This document shows, in pieces, positions 5,745 to 12,000 of a stretch of DNA of 13,092 nt. The notes under the pieces are model-generated. The model ran no database searches. It saw only the letters and a list, made by a program, of their open reading frames with translations, and had not been told where the DNA came from. This DNA is from Deltaproteobacteria bacterium (GTDB taxonomy: Bacteria; UBA10199; 2-02-FULL-44-16). The stretch covers positions 1 to 13,092 of the forward strand of contig JACQMA010000196.1 of the NCBI GenBank assembly GCA_016203825.1, read 5' to 3'. A program made the translations under genes and the position numbers. Position 1 is the first letter of the stretch, and each line of letters opens with the position of its first letter.

Positions 5745-6574
5745 AGTTTGAGTTCTCCTCGGAAGACTTCTTCGGCGGGGCCGGTAAGGTAGATGTGATT
5801 GTCCTTGGCATTCCACTCCACCGAGACTTTTCCTCCCGGCATCACGACGACGACCGAACGATCGGTAAAGCCATTCAGGACACTCGCGACACCAATGGCG
5901 CACGCGGCCGATCCACAGCCGAGTGTCTCACCGGCACCGCGCTCCCACACCCGAGCCTCGACTTCATTGCGCGCCAGGATATTCACAAAGCTCACGTTCA
6001 CGCGTTTGGGAAAGAGGTGGTAGTTTTCAAGGAGTGAACCGTAGCGCTCGACGGGAAATTCGCGAATGGCCTCGTGGAAGATGACACAGTGGGGATTGCC
6101 AACGGAAAGACAGGTGATCCGAAAGTCCTTCGCATCGATTTTGAGCGGACGGTTGACGATCCGTCCCGAGAGATTCACGGGGATCTCTTTTCCCTTCATG
6201 AGGGGTTCACCCATGTCGACCTGAATCTGTTTCCCCAAAATCTTGATGGGTTTGAGTCCCGAGAGGGTTTCAAAGACCATTTCCTTTTTGACCGTGATGC
6301 CATGCTCGCGGACGTAGCGGGCGAGGCAACGAATGCCATTGCCGCACATCTCGGCCTCGCTGCCGTCGGCATTGAACGTCTTCATCCCAAAGTCGGCCTT
6401 CCGCGACTTGGTGAGGATCAACATCTGATCGGCACCAACCCCGGTTCGGCGGTTGCACAGTCGCTTTGCCAGGTGATTGGGATTCGCAATGGGACCCTTG
6501 AGGGCCTCAAGGACAACATAGTCGTTCCCAATGGCCTGCATTTTGACAAACGGGAATTTCTTGGCGGTTGCCAT
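5741..6574 (-). CDS. dapF: Diaminopimelate epimerase (DapF)
   Basis: DapF interconverts LL- and meso-diaminopimelate in the cytosol, supplying the meso form for peptidoglycan cross-links and lysine. It is a cofactor-free two-base racemase. Both catalytic cysteines are present in their motifs: C77 in MCGNGIRC and C220 in GCGSAACA. Other family signatures are GNDYVV (16-21), GVGADQ (45-50), FNADGSEAE (67-75) and VGNPHCV (158-164). The 277-residue length is typical. The ATG at 6574 has a strong AAAGGAG 5 nt upstream. It is the first gene of the dap cluster, behind a well-placed promoter. The dapF-A-B order leaves out the middle of the pathway (dapL, or dapD/C/E) and lysA, which must lie elsewhere. 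Confidence 0.97.
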   Translation of the reverse strand: MATAKKFPFVKMQAIGNDYVVLEALKGPIANPNHLAKRLCNRRTGVGADQMLILTKSRKADFGMKTFNADGSEAEMCGNGIRCLARYVREHGITVKKEMVFETLSGLKPIKILGKQIQVDMGEPLMKGKEIPVNLSGRIVNRPLKIDAKDFRITCLSVGNPHCVIFHEAIREFPVERYGSLLENYHLFPKRVNVSFVNILARNEVEARVWERGAGETLGCGSAACAIGVASVLNGFTDRSVVVVMPGGKVSVEWNAKDNHIYLTGPAEEVFRGELKL

Positions 6575-6606
6575 AAATCTCCTTTATTTTCTTATAGTTA
6601 GCCGGT

Positions 6607-6635
6607 AACCTATCAGCCTGTATCCGCTTTGTCAA
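6607..6635 (-). promoter_or_regulatory. Sigma70-type promoter for dapF-dapA-dapB
   Basis: On the minus strand a perfect TTGACA -35 (6630-6635) is followed after exactly 17 bp by TAGGTT (6607-6612). This keeps the three most conserved -10 positions (T1, A2, T6). Transcription would start near 6600, giving a leader of about 26 nt that contains the dapF Shine-Dalgarno. It stands back to back with the rho promoter. Confidence 0.6.
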
Positions 6636-6672
6636 GGTTTGCGGTCGATGTGTAAAAAAGGTAATGAACCTG

Positions 6673-6700
6673 TTGACTTCCAAGTGCACTTTCTTCTATT
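6673..6700 (+). promoter_or_regulatory. Sigma70-type promoter for rho
   Basis: TTGACT (6673-6678, five of six) is followed after 16 bp by TCTATT (6695-6700, four of six). Transcription would start near 6707, leaving a leader of about 70 nt before rho. The -35 is strong and the -10 moderate. Confidence 0.5.
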
Positions 6701-6712
6701 CTCTGCCCATCC

Positions 6713-6726
6713 CATCCGAAAGGATG
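6713..6726 (+). promoter_or_regulatory. Small hairpin with GAAA tetraloop in the rho leader
   Basis: CATCC (6713-6717) and GGATG (6722-6726) enclose a GAAA loop, a stable GNRA-type tetraloop hairpin. It lies near the expected 5' end of the rho transcript. No U-run follows, so it is not an intrinsic terminator. It may stabilise the leader or matter for autoregulation, which is known for rho in E. coli; that role is inference. Confidence 0.35.
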
Positions 6727-6779
6727 TTTCTGAAGTGATTCCCACGAAACTGAGGTAACGCAAAAGCCGTCGCACCCGC

Positions 6780-8027
6780 ATGAATCTCGGTGAACTCAAG
6801 AAAAAGAAGATTGGCGATTTGATCGAAATGGGCCACCAGCTCACGATCGAGGGCGCTGCCAACATGACCAAACAGGAGCTTATCTTTGCGCTCCTGCAGA
6901 AACACACCGAAAATAACCAAGCGATTTATGGCGAGGGGGTTCTCGAACAACTTCCGGATGGTTTTGGGTTTTTGCGTTCACCGGATTCCAATTATCTGCC
7001 CGGCCCCGACGACATCTATGTTTCTCCGTCTCAAATCCGGCGATTCAGTATTCGCACCGGCGACACGGTTTCGGGACAGATTCGTCCGCCCAAGGATTCT
7101 GAACGTTATTTTGCGCTTCTCAAAGTCGAGTCCATTAATTTTGAGGCGTCAGAAAAAGCCAAGGACAAAATCCTCTTTGATAACTTGACACCGCTCTATC
7201 CGAATCGCCGCATTAATTTGGAGCACGACGTTAAAAATTACTCCACGCGGATCATGGACCTCTTTACGCCGATCGGCTTCGGCCAGCGTTCGTTGATTGT
7301 CTCGCCGCCGCGCGCCGGCAAAACCGTGCTGCTGCAAAACATCGCCAATGCCATCACGACGAATCATCCCAGCGCCAAGTTGATTGTTCTCTTGATTGAC
7401 GAACGGCCCGAAGAAGTGACCGACATGCAACGGTCGGTGCAGGCCGAAGTCATTTCGTCGACGTTTGATGAGCAAGCCACGCGCCACGTTCAGGTTTCCG
7501 AAATGGTCCTTGAAAAGGCAAAGCGCCTGGTGGAGCACGGGAACGATGTCATCATCCTGCTCGACTCGATCACGCGCTTGGCCCGCGCGTACAATACGGT
7601 GGTTCCGCCATCAGGAAAAATTCTCTCCGGCGGTGTTGACGCCAATGCACTCCACAAACCGAAACGGTTTTTTGGTGCGGCACGCAATATCGAAGAGGGC
7701 GGGAGTCTCACGATCATCGGAACGGCGCTGATCGATACGGGCAGCCGCATGGATGAAGTCATCTTCGAAGAGTTCAAGGGTACGGGCAATATGGAAATCC
7801 ACCTCGATCGAAAGCTCATGGAGAAGCGCATCTTTCCGTGTATGGACATCAACAAGTCCGGGACGCGCAAAGAAGAACTGCTGCTCAACGAAGAAGAAAT
7901 CAGCAAGATCTGGCTCTTGCGCAAACTCTTGCAGCCACTCAATCAGATCGATGCGATGGAATTTTTACTCGACAAGGTGCGACCGACCAAGACCAACAAA
8001 GAATTCCTGATGTCCATGAATCAGTAG
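6780..8027 (+). CDS. rho: Transcription termination factor Rho
   Basis: Rho is the hexameric RNA-dependent ATPase/translocase that terminates untranslated transcripts. The 415-residue product aligns with E. coli Rho from end to end and has no lineage-specific N-terminal insertion. Domains in order: Rho N-terminal helical domain (1-45, [18 protein letters not shown]), an RNA-binding cold-shock-like fold with GFGFLR (61-66) and [13 protein letters not shown] (77-89), then the RecA-type ATPase. The latter has Walker A PPRAGKT (176-182), LIDERPEE (205-212), Walker B VIILLDS (257-263), and the Q- and R-loop regions up to [12 protein letters not shown]. The ATG at 6780 gives the standard N-terminus, though no Shine-Dalgarno is close; GAGGTAA lies more than 20 nt upstream. 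It appears monocistronic, and its stop overlaps the convergent glycosidase gene by 7 bp with no terminator visible. Confidence 0.98.
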   Translation: MNLGELKKKKIGDLIEMGHQLTIEGAANMTKQELIFALLQKHTENNQAIYGEGVLEQLPDGFGFLRSPDSNYLPGPDDIYVSPSQIRRFSIRTGDTVSGQIRPPKDSERYFALLKVESINFEASEKAKDKILFDNLTPLYPNRRINLEHDVKNYSTRIMDLFTPIGFGQRSLIVSPPRAGKTVLLQNIANAITTNHPSAKLIVLLIDERPEEVTDMQRSVQAEVISSTFDEQATRHVQVSEMVLEKAKRLVEHGNDVIILLDSITRLARAYNTVVPPSGKILSGGVDANALHKPKRFFGAARNIEEGGSLTIIGTALIDTGSRMDEVIFEEFKGTGNMEIHLDRKLMEKRIFPCMDINKSGTRKEELLLNEEEISKIWLLRKLLQPLNQIDAMEFLLDKVRPTKTNKEFLMSMNQ

Positions 8028-8788
8028 GGAAAAACCGCAATTCCGTTGGTAATGGTTGAAAATCCGGGAAGGGTGAGGTTGAATTTTCCGACCTTGGCCC
8101 ATAGTTGTGTTGAACCCCCACCGTCGAGATTCATTGCGTGGTCACACTCGAGGCCCCCCTGCCAGCGCGACCAGGTCATGCGCTCCGCAAGCTCGCGCAT
8201 GGTAAGCCCTGCCCCTTCGGTTGCGACGAGCACCACATGTCCTCCCTGCGTGATGCCGATCGCGGAACGGGCCGTGCGTCCCCCCTTGAGTCGCGGAATA
8301 CGACCATCGACCACGAGTCGCGGTCCGGCTTGAAGCGCCATCCGCATCGTTGAGGTCACTGCAAAATCTTGGGGGCGCTTGATCGACGGTGTTGCTCCGT
8401 CGAGGGTGAAGATGCTCCACCAACTGGTTTGGTGAAGGCGATTGATTGTTTTCCCATTCTGCACCAGCAACCCGATGGAGCGATATCCCGGTGTAAAAAA
8501 TCCGCCATTGATGGCGACCAACGCGTGGTGTCGTGCGCCAAGGGTTGCGATTGATGCTCCCGTTGTTTCACTCGATCCAGCTGTCACAACGTCGATGCGA
8601 AAACGATGCGGATCGATTGCAAAGGCGTGCACGGTTGTGCGCTGATCTCCTTCCACCGCGATCGAAAAACTCGTATACCGAAGACCCTCGCGCAGTTGAT
8701 TCCAGACATATGTTGGTTTTGGGCTTGCGTGTCCGAGAAGCGGGGTTCCGACCACGAGCACGAGAAGCATGAAGAAAAAGCGCTTCAT
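8021..8788 (-). CDS. Secreted phosphodiester glycosidase family protein (NAGPA domain)
   Basis: The 255-residue product starts with a Sec signal peptide ([21 protein letters not shown], cut probably after A21), so it acts outside the cytoplasm. The rest is one domain of the NAGPA/phosphodiester glycosidase family. Supporting motifs are VAINGGFF (91-98), [10 protein letters not shown] (153-162), [10 protein letters not shown] (171-180) and the hallmark [12 protein letters not shown] (219-230). Family members hydrolyse sugar phosphodiesters; bacterial substrates are mostly unknown, with cell-wall or polysaccharide modification a possibility. I chose the ATG at 8788. It overlaps the stop of the upstream adaptor gene as ATGA and gives a clean signal peptide, whereas a start at 8797 would only add MAS. 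Lack of its own Shine-Dalgarno fits translational coupling. Confidence 0.85.
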   Translation of the reverse strand: MKRFFFMLLVLVVGTPLLGHASPKPTYVWNQLREGLRYTSFSIAVEGDQRTTVHAFAIDPHRFRIDVVTAGSSETTGASIATLGARHHALVAINGGFFTPGYRSIGLLVQNGKTINRLHQTSWWSIFTLDGATPSIKRPQDFAVTSTMRMALQAGPRLVVDGRIPRLKGGRTARSAIGITQGGHVVLVATEGAGLTMRELAERMTWSRWQGGLECDHAMNLDGGGSTQLWAKVGKFNLTLPGFSTITNGIAVFPY

Positions 8789-9879
8789 CGACGCCAAATA
8801 TCGACCGTTGTTCCTTCGTTGAGATCCGCATGACCCTTGACCACGACGAGGTCATCTTCGCGAAGGCCAGCGACAATTTCCGTCGTTTCCCCGCGGGTCC
8901 CTCTCGGCACGACGCGAACACGGTGGGCGATACCCTTCACCACCGTGAAGACATACTGAAAACCGCCGTCTTCAAAAATGGCGTCGGTGGGCACCAAGAA
9001 GAGGCGCTCCCGGTTGCTCCCGGCCAATTCAACTTCTGCGAGCATGCCCACTTTTGAGGCGGTAGTGGGATTGGGGAATGACGCGTGGGCGGTGAGTGCC
9101 CCACTTGCTGCATCCACAGCCGTTCCCACACTTGAGACGGTTGCGGTCAGCGTTTCGCCGCCCAAGTCAATGACTCGCACTTTGACCTGATGACCTGTTC
9201 GAACCGATGCCGCTTCGTTCGTTGGGAGTTGGAACTCAACAAACATCGGATCAACTTTGACGATCGTGACGAGGACAGTGTCGGGGGCATACATCAATCC
9301 CGGGGTAATGTTGCGCGTCTCGATGAGACCTGCGATGGGTGCCGTCATGGTCATGCGATCGAGTTGCGATTCAAAGGATTGAATTTCGGTCTCGAGTTTT
9401 TGAACTGTTTTTTCCAGTGCCTCGACCTCTTCCTCGAGGGAGTCGTAGTCACTTTGCGTGATGCGTCCGCTGCTCAAAAGGGTATCGCGATTGCGAAGGT
9501 CATATTGCTTTCGTTCCAAGTCGGTCTGGGCCTCAGTGAGCTCCGTTCGTCTTTCGGCGAGTTTCCCCTGGATGGATTCTTCCGAGAGGTGAAAGAGGGA
9601 AGCACCTGCCAGCACCGTATCTCCGACGTTGACCATGACCTGATCGGCGACCACTTCAAAAGGGAGGCGGATTTCCGTTCGTTCCCCCGCGACGAGTTTT
9701 CCGGGAAACCGTTGGAGAACAGGGCGTTCTTCGACGTAAACATTCGCGACCGTGACGGGAACGGCGCGGCTGGCACCCTTGAAGAGGTTTTTAAAAAAAC
9801 CGCCCTCCCCGCCATTGCCACCGCTGCAACTGGCATTGAGCAGCATCGCGGTTGCCATGAAGAGTACGCGTCGTGTCAT
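8785..9879 (-). CDS. Periplasmic adaptor lipoprotein, membrane-fusion (RND/HlyD-type) family
   Basis: The 364-residue product has the layout of an efflux-pump adaptor, which bridges an inner-membrane transporter to an outer-membrane channel. A lipoprotein signal ends in LLNASC (C18), so it is probably membrane-tethered. The first half-lipoyl segment (about 75-98, QVMVNVGDTVLAGASLFHL) is followed by an alpha-helical coiled-coil hairpin (about 104-175). The returning half-lipoyl segment is MTMTAPIAGLIETRNITPG (176-194); then come a beta-barrel domain (about 205-290) and a membrane-proximal domain to the end. Length is typical. The start ATG follows a G-rich GGGGGA. No RND, ABC or MFS pump and no TolC gene is adjacent: downstream is the coupled glycosidase gene, upstream a divergent gene. 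Its transporter is either encoded elsewhere or the adaptor has another job. Confidence 0.9.
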   Translation of the reverse strand: MTRRVLFMATAMLLNASCSGGNGGEGGFFKNLFKGASRAVPVTVANVYVEERPVLQRFPGKLVAGERTEIRLPFEVVADQVMVNVGDTVLAGASLFHLSEESIQGKLAERRTELTEAQTDLERKQYDLRNRDTLLSSGRITQSDYDSLEEEVEALEKTVQKLETEIQSFESQLDRMTMTAPIAGLIETRNITPGLMYAPDTVLVTIVKVDPMFVEFQLPTNEAASVRTGHQVKVRVIDLGGETLTATVSSVGTAVDAASGALTAHASFPNPTTASKVGMLAEVELAGSNRERLFLVPTDAIFEDGGFQYVFTVVKGIAHRVRVVPRGTRGETTEIVAGLREDDLVVVKGHADLNEGTTVDIWRR

Positions 9880-9906
9880 GAACCATCCCCCAAAGACTGT
9901 ATCCTC

Positions 9907-9936
9907 TTGAGATTAATGCACAATTAAGTTGATAAA
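9907..9936 (+). promoter_or_regulatory. Candidate promoter for the HEPN/MNT pair
   Basis: TTGAGA (9907-9912, five of six) and GATAAA (9931-9936, four of six) are separated by 18 bp. Transcription would start near 9943, giving a leader of about 50-65 nt. The -10 falls inside an inverted repeat that could be an operator. Moderate-to-low support. Confidence 0.3.
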
Positions 9937-9948
9937 TCCACACAACTT
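9926..9948. promoter_or_regulatory. Inverted repeat AAGTTG-N11-CAACTT, possible operator
   Basis: AAGTTG (9926-9931) and CAACTT (9943-9948) form perfect 6-bp half-sites 17 bp apart centre to centre, in the 112-130 bp divergent gap between the adaptor gene and the HEPN/MNT pair. The repeat covers the candidate -10 of the plus-strand promoter. A dimeric repressor site is possible; a 6-bp match in an AT-rich gap could also be chance. Confidence 0.3.
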
Positions 9949-10009
9949 TATTGAGGAGTTATCGGTACCAGATTGACGCTCACTGACACGCATGATACCC
10001 GCACATGTC

Positions 10010-10408
10010 ATGCGAAAGAAAGACGTGCGCTGGAAACAGCGGTTCAGCAATTTCAAAAAGGCCTTGAATCAATTTGAAGAAGCCGTTGGTCAAGAGACCC
10101 AAGTGCGTCTCGCACAAGAAGGGCTGATCCAGCGTTTTGAATATACATTTGAGCTTGCCTGGAAATGCCTGCAGGATTTGTTGCAAGAACGCGGTTTGAT
10201 CGACATTCGAGGTCCAAAGCCGGTTCTTGAACAAGCCTTTCAGGATGGTTTGATTTCGGATGGCGTTTTATGGATGGAGATGCTGCGTGCCCGCAATGAA
10301 GCCTCCCATATTTATGATGAAAAGATTTTTTTGAGGATTTATGGTCAGGCCAAAGACAAGTTTGTGCAACCGCTCAAAGATCTGAAAACGAAGCTCGAGA
10401 GTCTATGA
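10010..10408 (+). CDS. hepT: HEPN-domain protein, HepT-like / HI0074-type nucleotidyltransferase partner
   Basis: This all-helical protein of about 132 residues belongs to the HI0074-like 'nucleotidyltransferase substrate-binding' branch of HEPN proteins. The N-terminal DVRWKQRFSNFKKALNQ and the central LIQRFEYTFELAWKCLQDLL are typical. Near the C-terminus it carries RNEASHIY, which fits the RX4HXY signature exactly (R95, H100, Y102 counted from this start). In characterised HepT toxins R and H form the RNase site, and the tyrosine is AMPylated by the partner MntA, which neutralises it. The start is uncertain: the ATG at 9992 is in frame and would add MIPAHV, but neither start has a Shine-Dalgarno. 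I prefer 10010 because related proteins begin a few residues before the DVRW motif. The stop overlaps the next gene as ATGA. Confidence 0.85.
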   Translation: MRKKDVRWKQRFSNFKKALNQFEEAVGQETQVRLAQEGLIQRFEYTFELAWKCLQDLLQERGLIDIRGPKPVLEQAFQDGLISDGVLWMEMLRARNEASHIYDEKIFLRIYGQAKDKFVQPLKDLKTKLESL

Positions 10409-10698
10409 TTGCCGGTATCGCACCCGAGCATTTGGAAAAGATTCGAAGTATCTTTCGCAAATACCCCAACATTCAGCAGGTCATTCTCTTTGGTTCGCGA
10501 GCGAAGGGGACGCAACGCGAAGGTTCCGATATCGATCTGGCGCTCAAGGGAAAAAAACTTGACTCCCGACTCCTGACACAGATCGAGCTTGATTATGATG
10601 CGTTCTACCTTCCCTGGAAGCTCGATGTTATTCTCTACGACACAATCGAAAACGCCGACCTCAAAGACCACGTTGACCGTGTTGGTGTGCTCCTGTAA
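10405..10698 (+). CDS. mntA: Minimal nucleotidyltransferase, MntA-like antitoxin / HI0073 family
   Basis: The 97-residue product is a minimal nucleotidyltransferase of the polymerase-beta superfamily. The catalytic segment LFGSRAKGTQREGSDIDLAL (28-47) fits GSX10DXD exactly, with G30, S31, D42 and D44. A third acidic residue, D74 in WKLDVILYD, completes the metal site. In characterised HepT-MntA modules this enzyme transfers AMP from ATP to the HepT tyrosine and thereby blocks the toxin. Older annotations call the pair HI0073/HI0074 and leave the role open. The gene starts inside the HEPN stop codon (ATGA), so the two are translated together, as expected for a toxin-antitoxin module. Only 12 nt separate its stop from glyS, so it probably shares a transcript with that gene. 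All catalytic residues are intact. Confidence 0.87.
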   Translation: MIAGIAPEHLEKIRSIFRKYPNIQQVILFGSRAKGTQREGSDIDLALKGKKLDSRLLTQIELDYDAFYLPWKLDVILYDTIENADLKDHVDRVGVLL

Positions 10699-10710
10699 GA
10701 AGATCCGCCT

Positions 10711-12000
10711 ATGGTCGATATGGAGACGCTGACATCGCTGTGCAAACGGCGCGGGATTATTTTTCAATCAAGTGAGATCTACGGTGGGTTGAACGGTTTC
10801 TGGGATTTTGGGCCCGTAGGGGTCGAGCTCAAGCGACGTGTCAAGGAATCGTGGTGGCAGCGGATGGTTCGCTCCCGCGATGATGTCGTTGGCATCGACA
10901 CCTCGATCATTGCGCATCCGAGAACCTGGATCGCATCGGGCCACGTCAAAAGTTTCGCCGATCCGATGATTGATTGCAAAAAGTGCAAGCGACGGTTCCG
11001 TGCGGATGACATTTCAGAGAAGAAATGTCCCGAATGCGGCGGTGAGCTGACCGATGTTCGTCAGTTCAACCTTATGTTTGAAACCAATGTCGGCGCGGTC
11101 AAAGACAATTCATCGCTGGCCTACCTTCGTCCTGAAACGTGCCAGTCGATTTTTACGCAGTTCAAAAATGTTCAACTGATCGGCCGAAAAAAAGTCCCGT
11201 TTGGGATTGCGCAGATTGGCAAGGCGTTTCGGAATGAAATCACACCGCGCAATTTCATCTTTCGTTCGCGTGAGTTTGAGCAGATGGAAATGGAATTTTT
11301 CTGTCACGATAAAGAATCGTCAACGTGGTACGAATATTGGGTGGCAGAACGCTTCGACTGGTTCAAGAGTTTAGGGATCAAAGAGAAGGGTTTGCGCCTG
11401 CGCCCGCACGCCAAGGACGAGCTCGCCCACTATGCCAAGGGATGTACCGATGTGGAATTTGAGATGCCGTTTGGGTGGTCAGAGATGGAAGGCATTGCTG
11501 ACCGTGGCAATTACGATCTCTCCCAGCACATCGAACATTCGGGGAAGGACCTCGACTATTTCGATGATGCGACGAAGGAAAAGTATGTGCCGAATGTCGT
11601 CGAGACGTCGGTCGGAGTCGATCGCACGTGCCTCGCCATTTTGGTCGACGCCTATCGCGAAGAAGAAGTGAAGGGCGAGAAGCGCGTCGTCTTGGGGTTT
11701 GCGCCGCATATTGCCCCCGTTCAAGTCGCCGTGTTTCCGCTCTCATCGAAACTTTCGGAGAAGGCGCTGACGATTCATCATGAACTTCGCAAACACTTCG
11801 CCTCTGATTTTGACGAGGCGGGATCCATCGGCAAACGCTATCGTCGTCATGACGAAGTCGGAACGCCATTTTGCGTGACCTACGATTTCGATTCCGAAAA
11901 CGACCACAAAGTGACCATCCGCGATCGCGATACGATGGTCCAAGATCGCATTGCCATTGACCAGCTGGAAAACTATCTCGCTCCACTGATCTCGCCATGA
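10711..12000 (+). CDS. glyS: Glycyl-tRNA synthetase, dimeric (alpha2) type
   Basis: This class II aminoacyl-tRNA synthetase charges tRNA-Gly in the cytosol. It is the single-chain homodimeric form also found in Thermus, archaea and eukaryotes, not the alpha2-beta2 GlyQ/GlyS form. The 429-residue product has the N-terminal SEIYGGLNGFWDFGPVGVEL (21-40), and a four-cysteine zinc-type insert CKKC and CPEC (C89, C92, C106, C109). Class II motif 2 is around FRNE (173-176) to FRSREFEQME (184-193), followed by WSEMEGIADRGNYDL (257-271) and motif 3 GVDRT (302-306). The anticodon-binding domain spans about 335-429. The ATG at 10711 follows only a weak AAGAAG. It sits 12 nt behind the HEPN/MNT pair and overlaps the next gene by ATGA, so all four genes may form one transcript. 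Confidence 0.97.
   Translation: MVDMETLTSLCKRRGIIFQSSEIYGGLNGFWDFGPVGVELKRRVKESWWQRMVRSRDDVVGIDTSIIAHPRTWIASGHVKSFADPMIDCKKCKRRFRADDISEKKCPECGGELTDVRQFNLMFETNVGAVKDNSSLAYLRPETCQSIFTQFKNVQLIGRKKVPFGIAQIGKAFRNEITPRNFIFRSREFEQMEMEFFCHDKESSTWYEYWVAERFDWFKSLGIKEKGLRLRPHAKDELAHYAKGCTDVEFEMPFGWSEMEGIADRGNYDLSQHIEHSGKDLDYFDDATKEKYVPNVVETSVGVDRTCLAILVDAYREEEVKGEKRVVLGFAPHIAPVQVAVFPLSSKLSEKALTIHHELRKHFASDFDEAGSIGKRYRRHDEVGTPFCVTYDFDSENDHKVTIRDRDTMVQDRIAIDQLENYLAPLISP

Noticed and set aside
5745..5903. N-terminal extension of dapA to an upstream ATG
   Set aside because: It lies inside dapF in another frame and is Arg-rich without family similarity; the GTG at 5744 with a GTGA overlap gives exactly the normal DapA length.
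9190..9927. 245-codon plus-strand frame antisense to the adaptor gene
   Set aside because: The opposite strand encodes a clear membrane-fusion protein with lipobox, lipoyl and coiled-coil segments; this frame is its shadow.
9973..10080. TTG-initiated short frame behind GAGGAG (9953-9958)
   Set aside because: The spacing is about 14 nt, too long, and the frame closes within about 35 codons without any recognisable feature.
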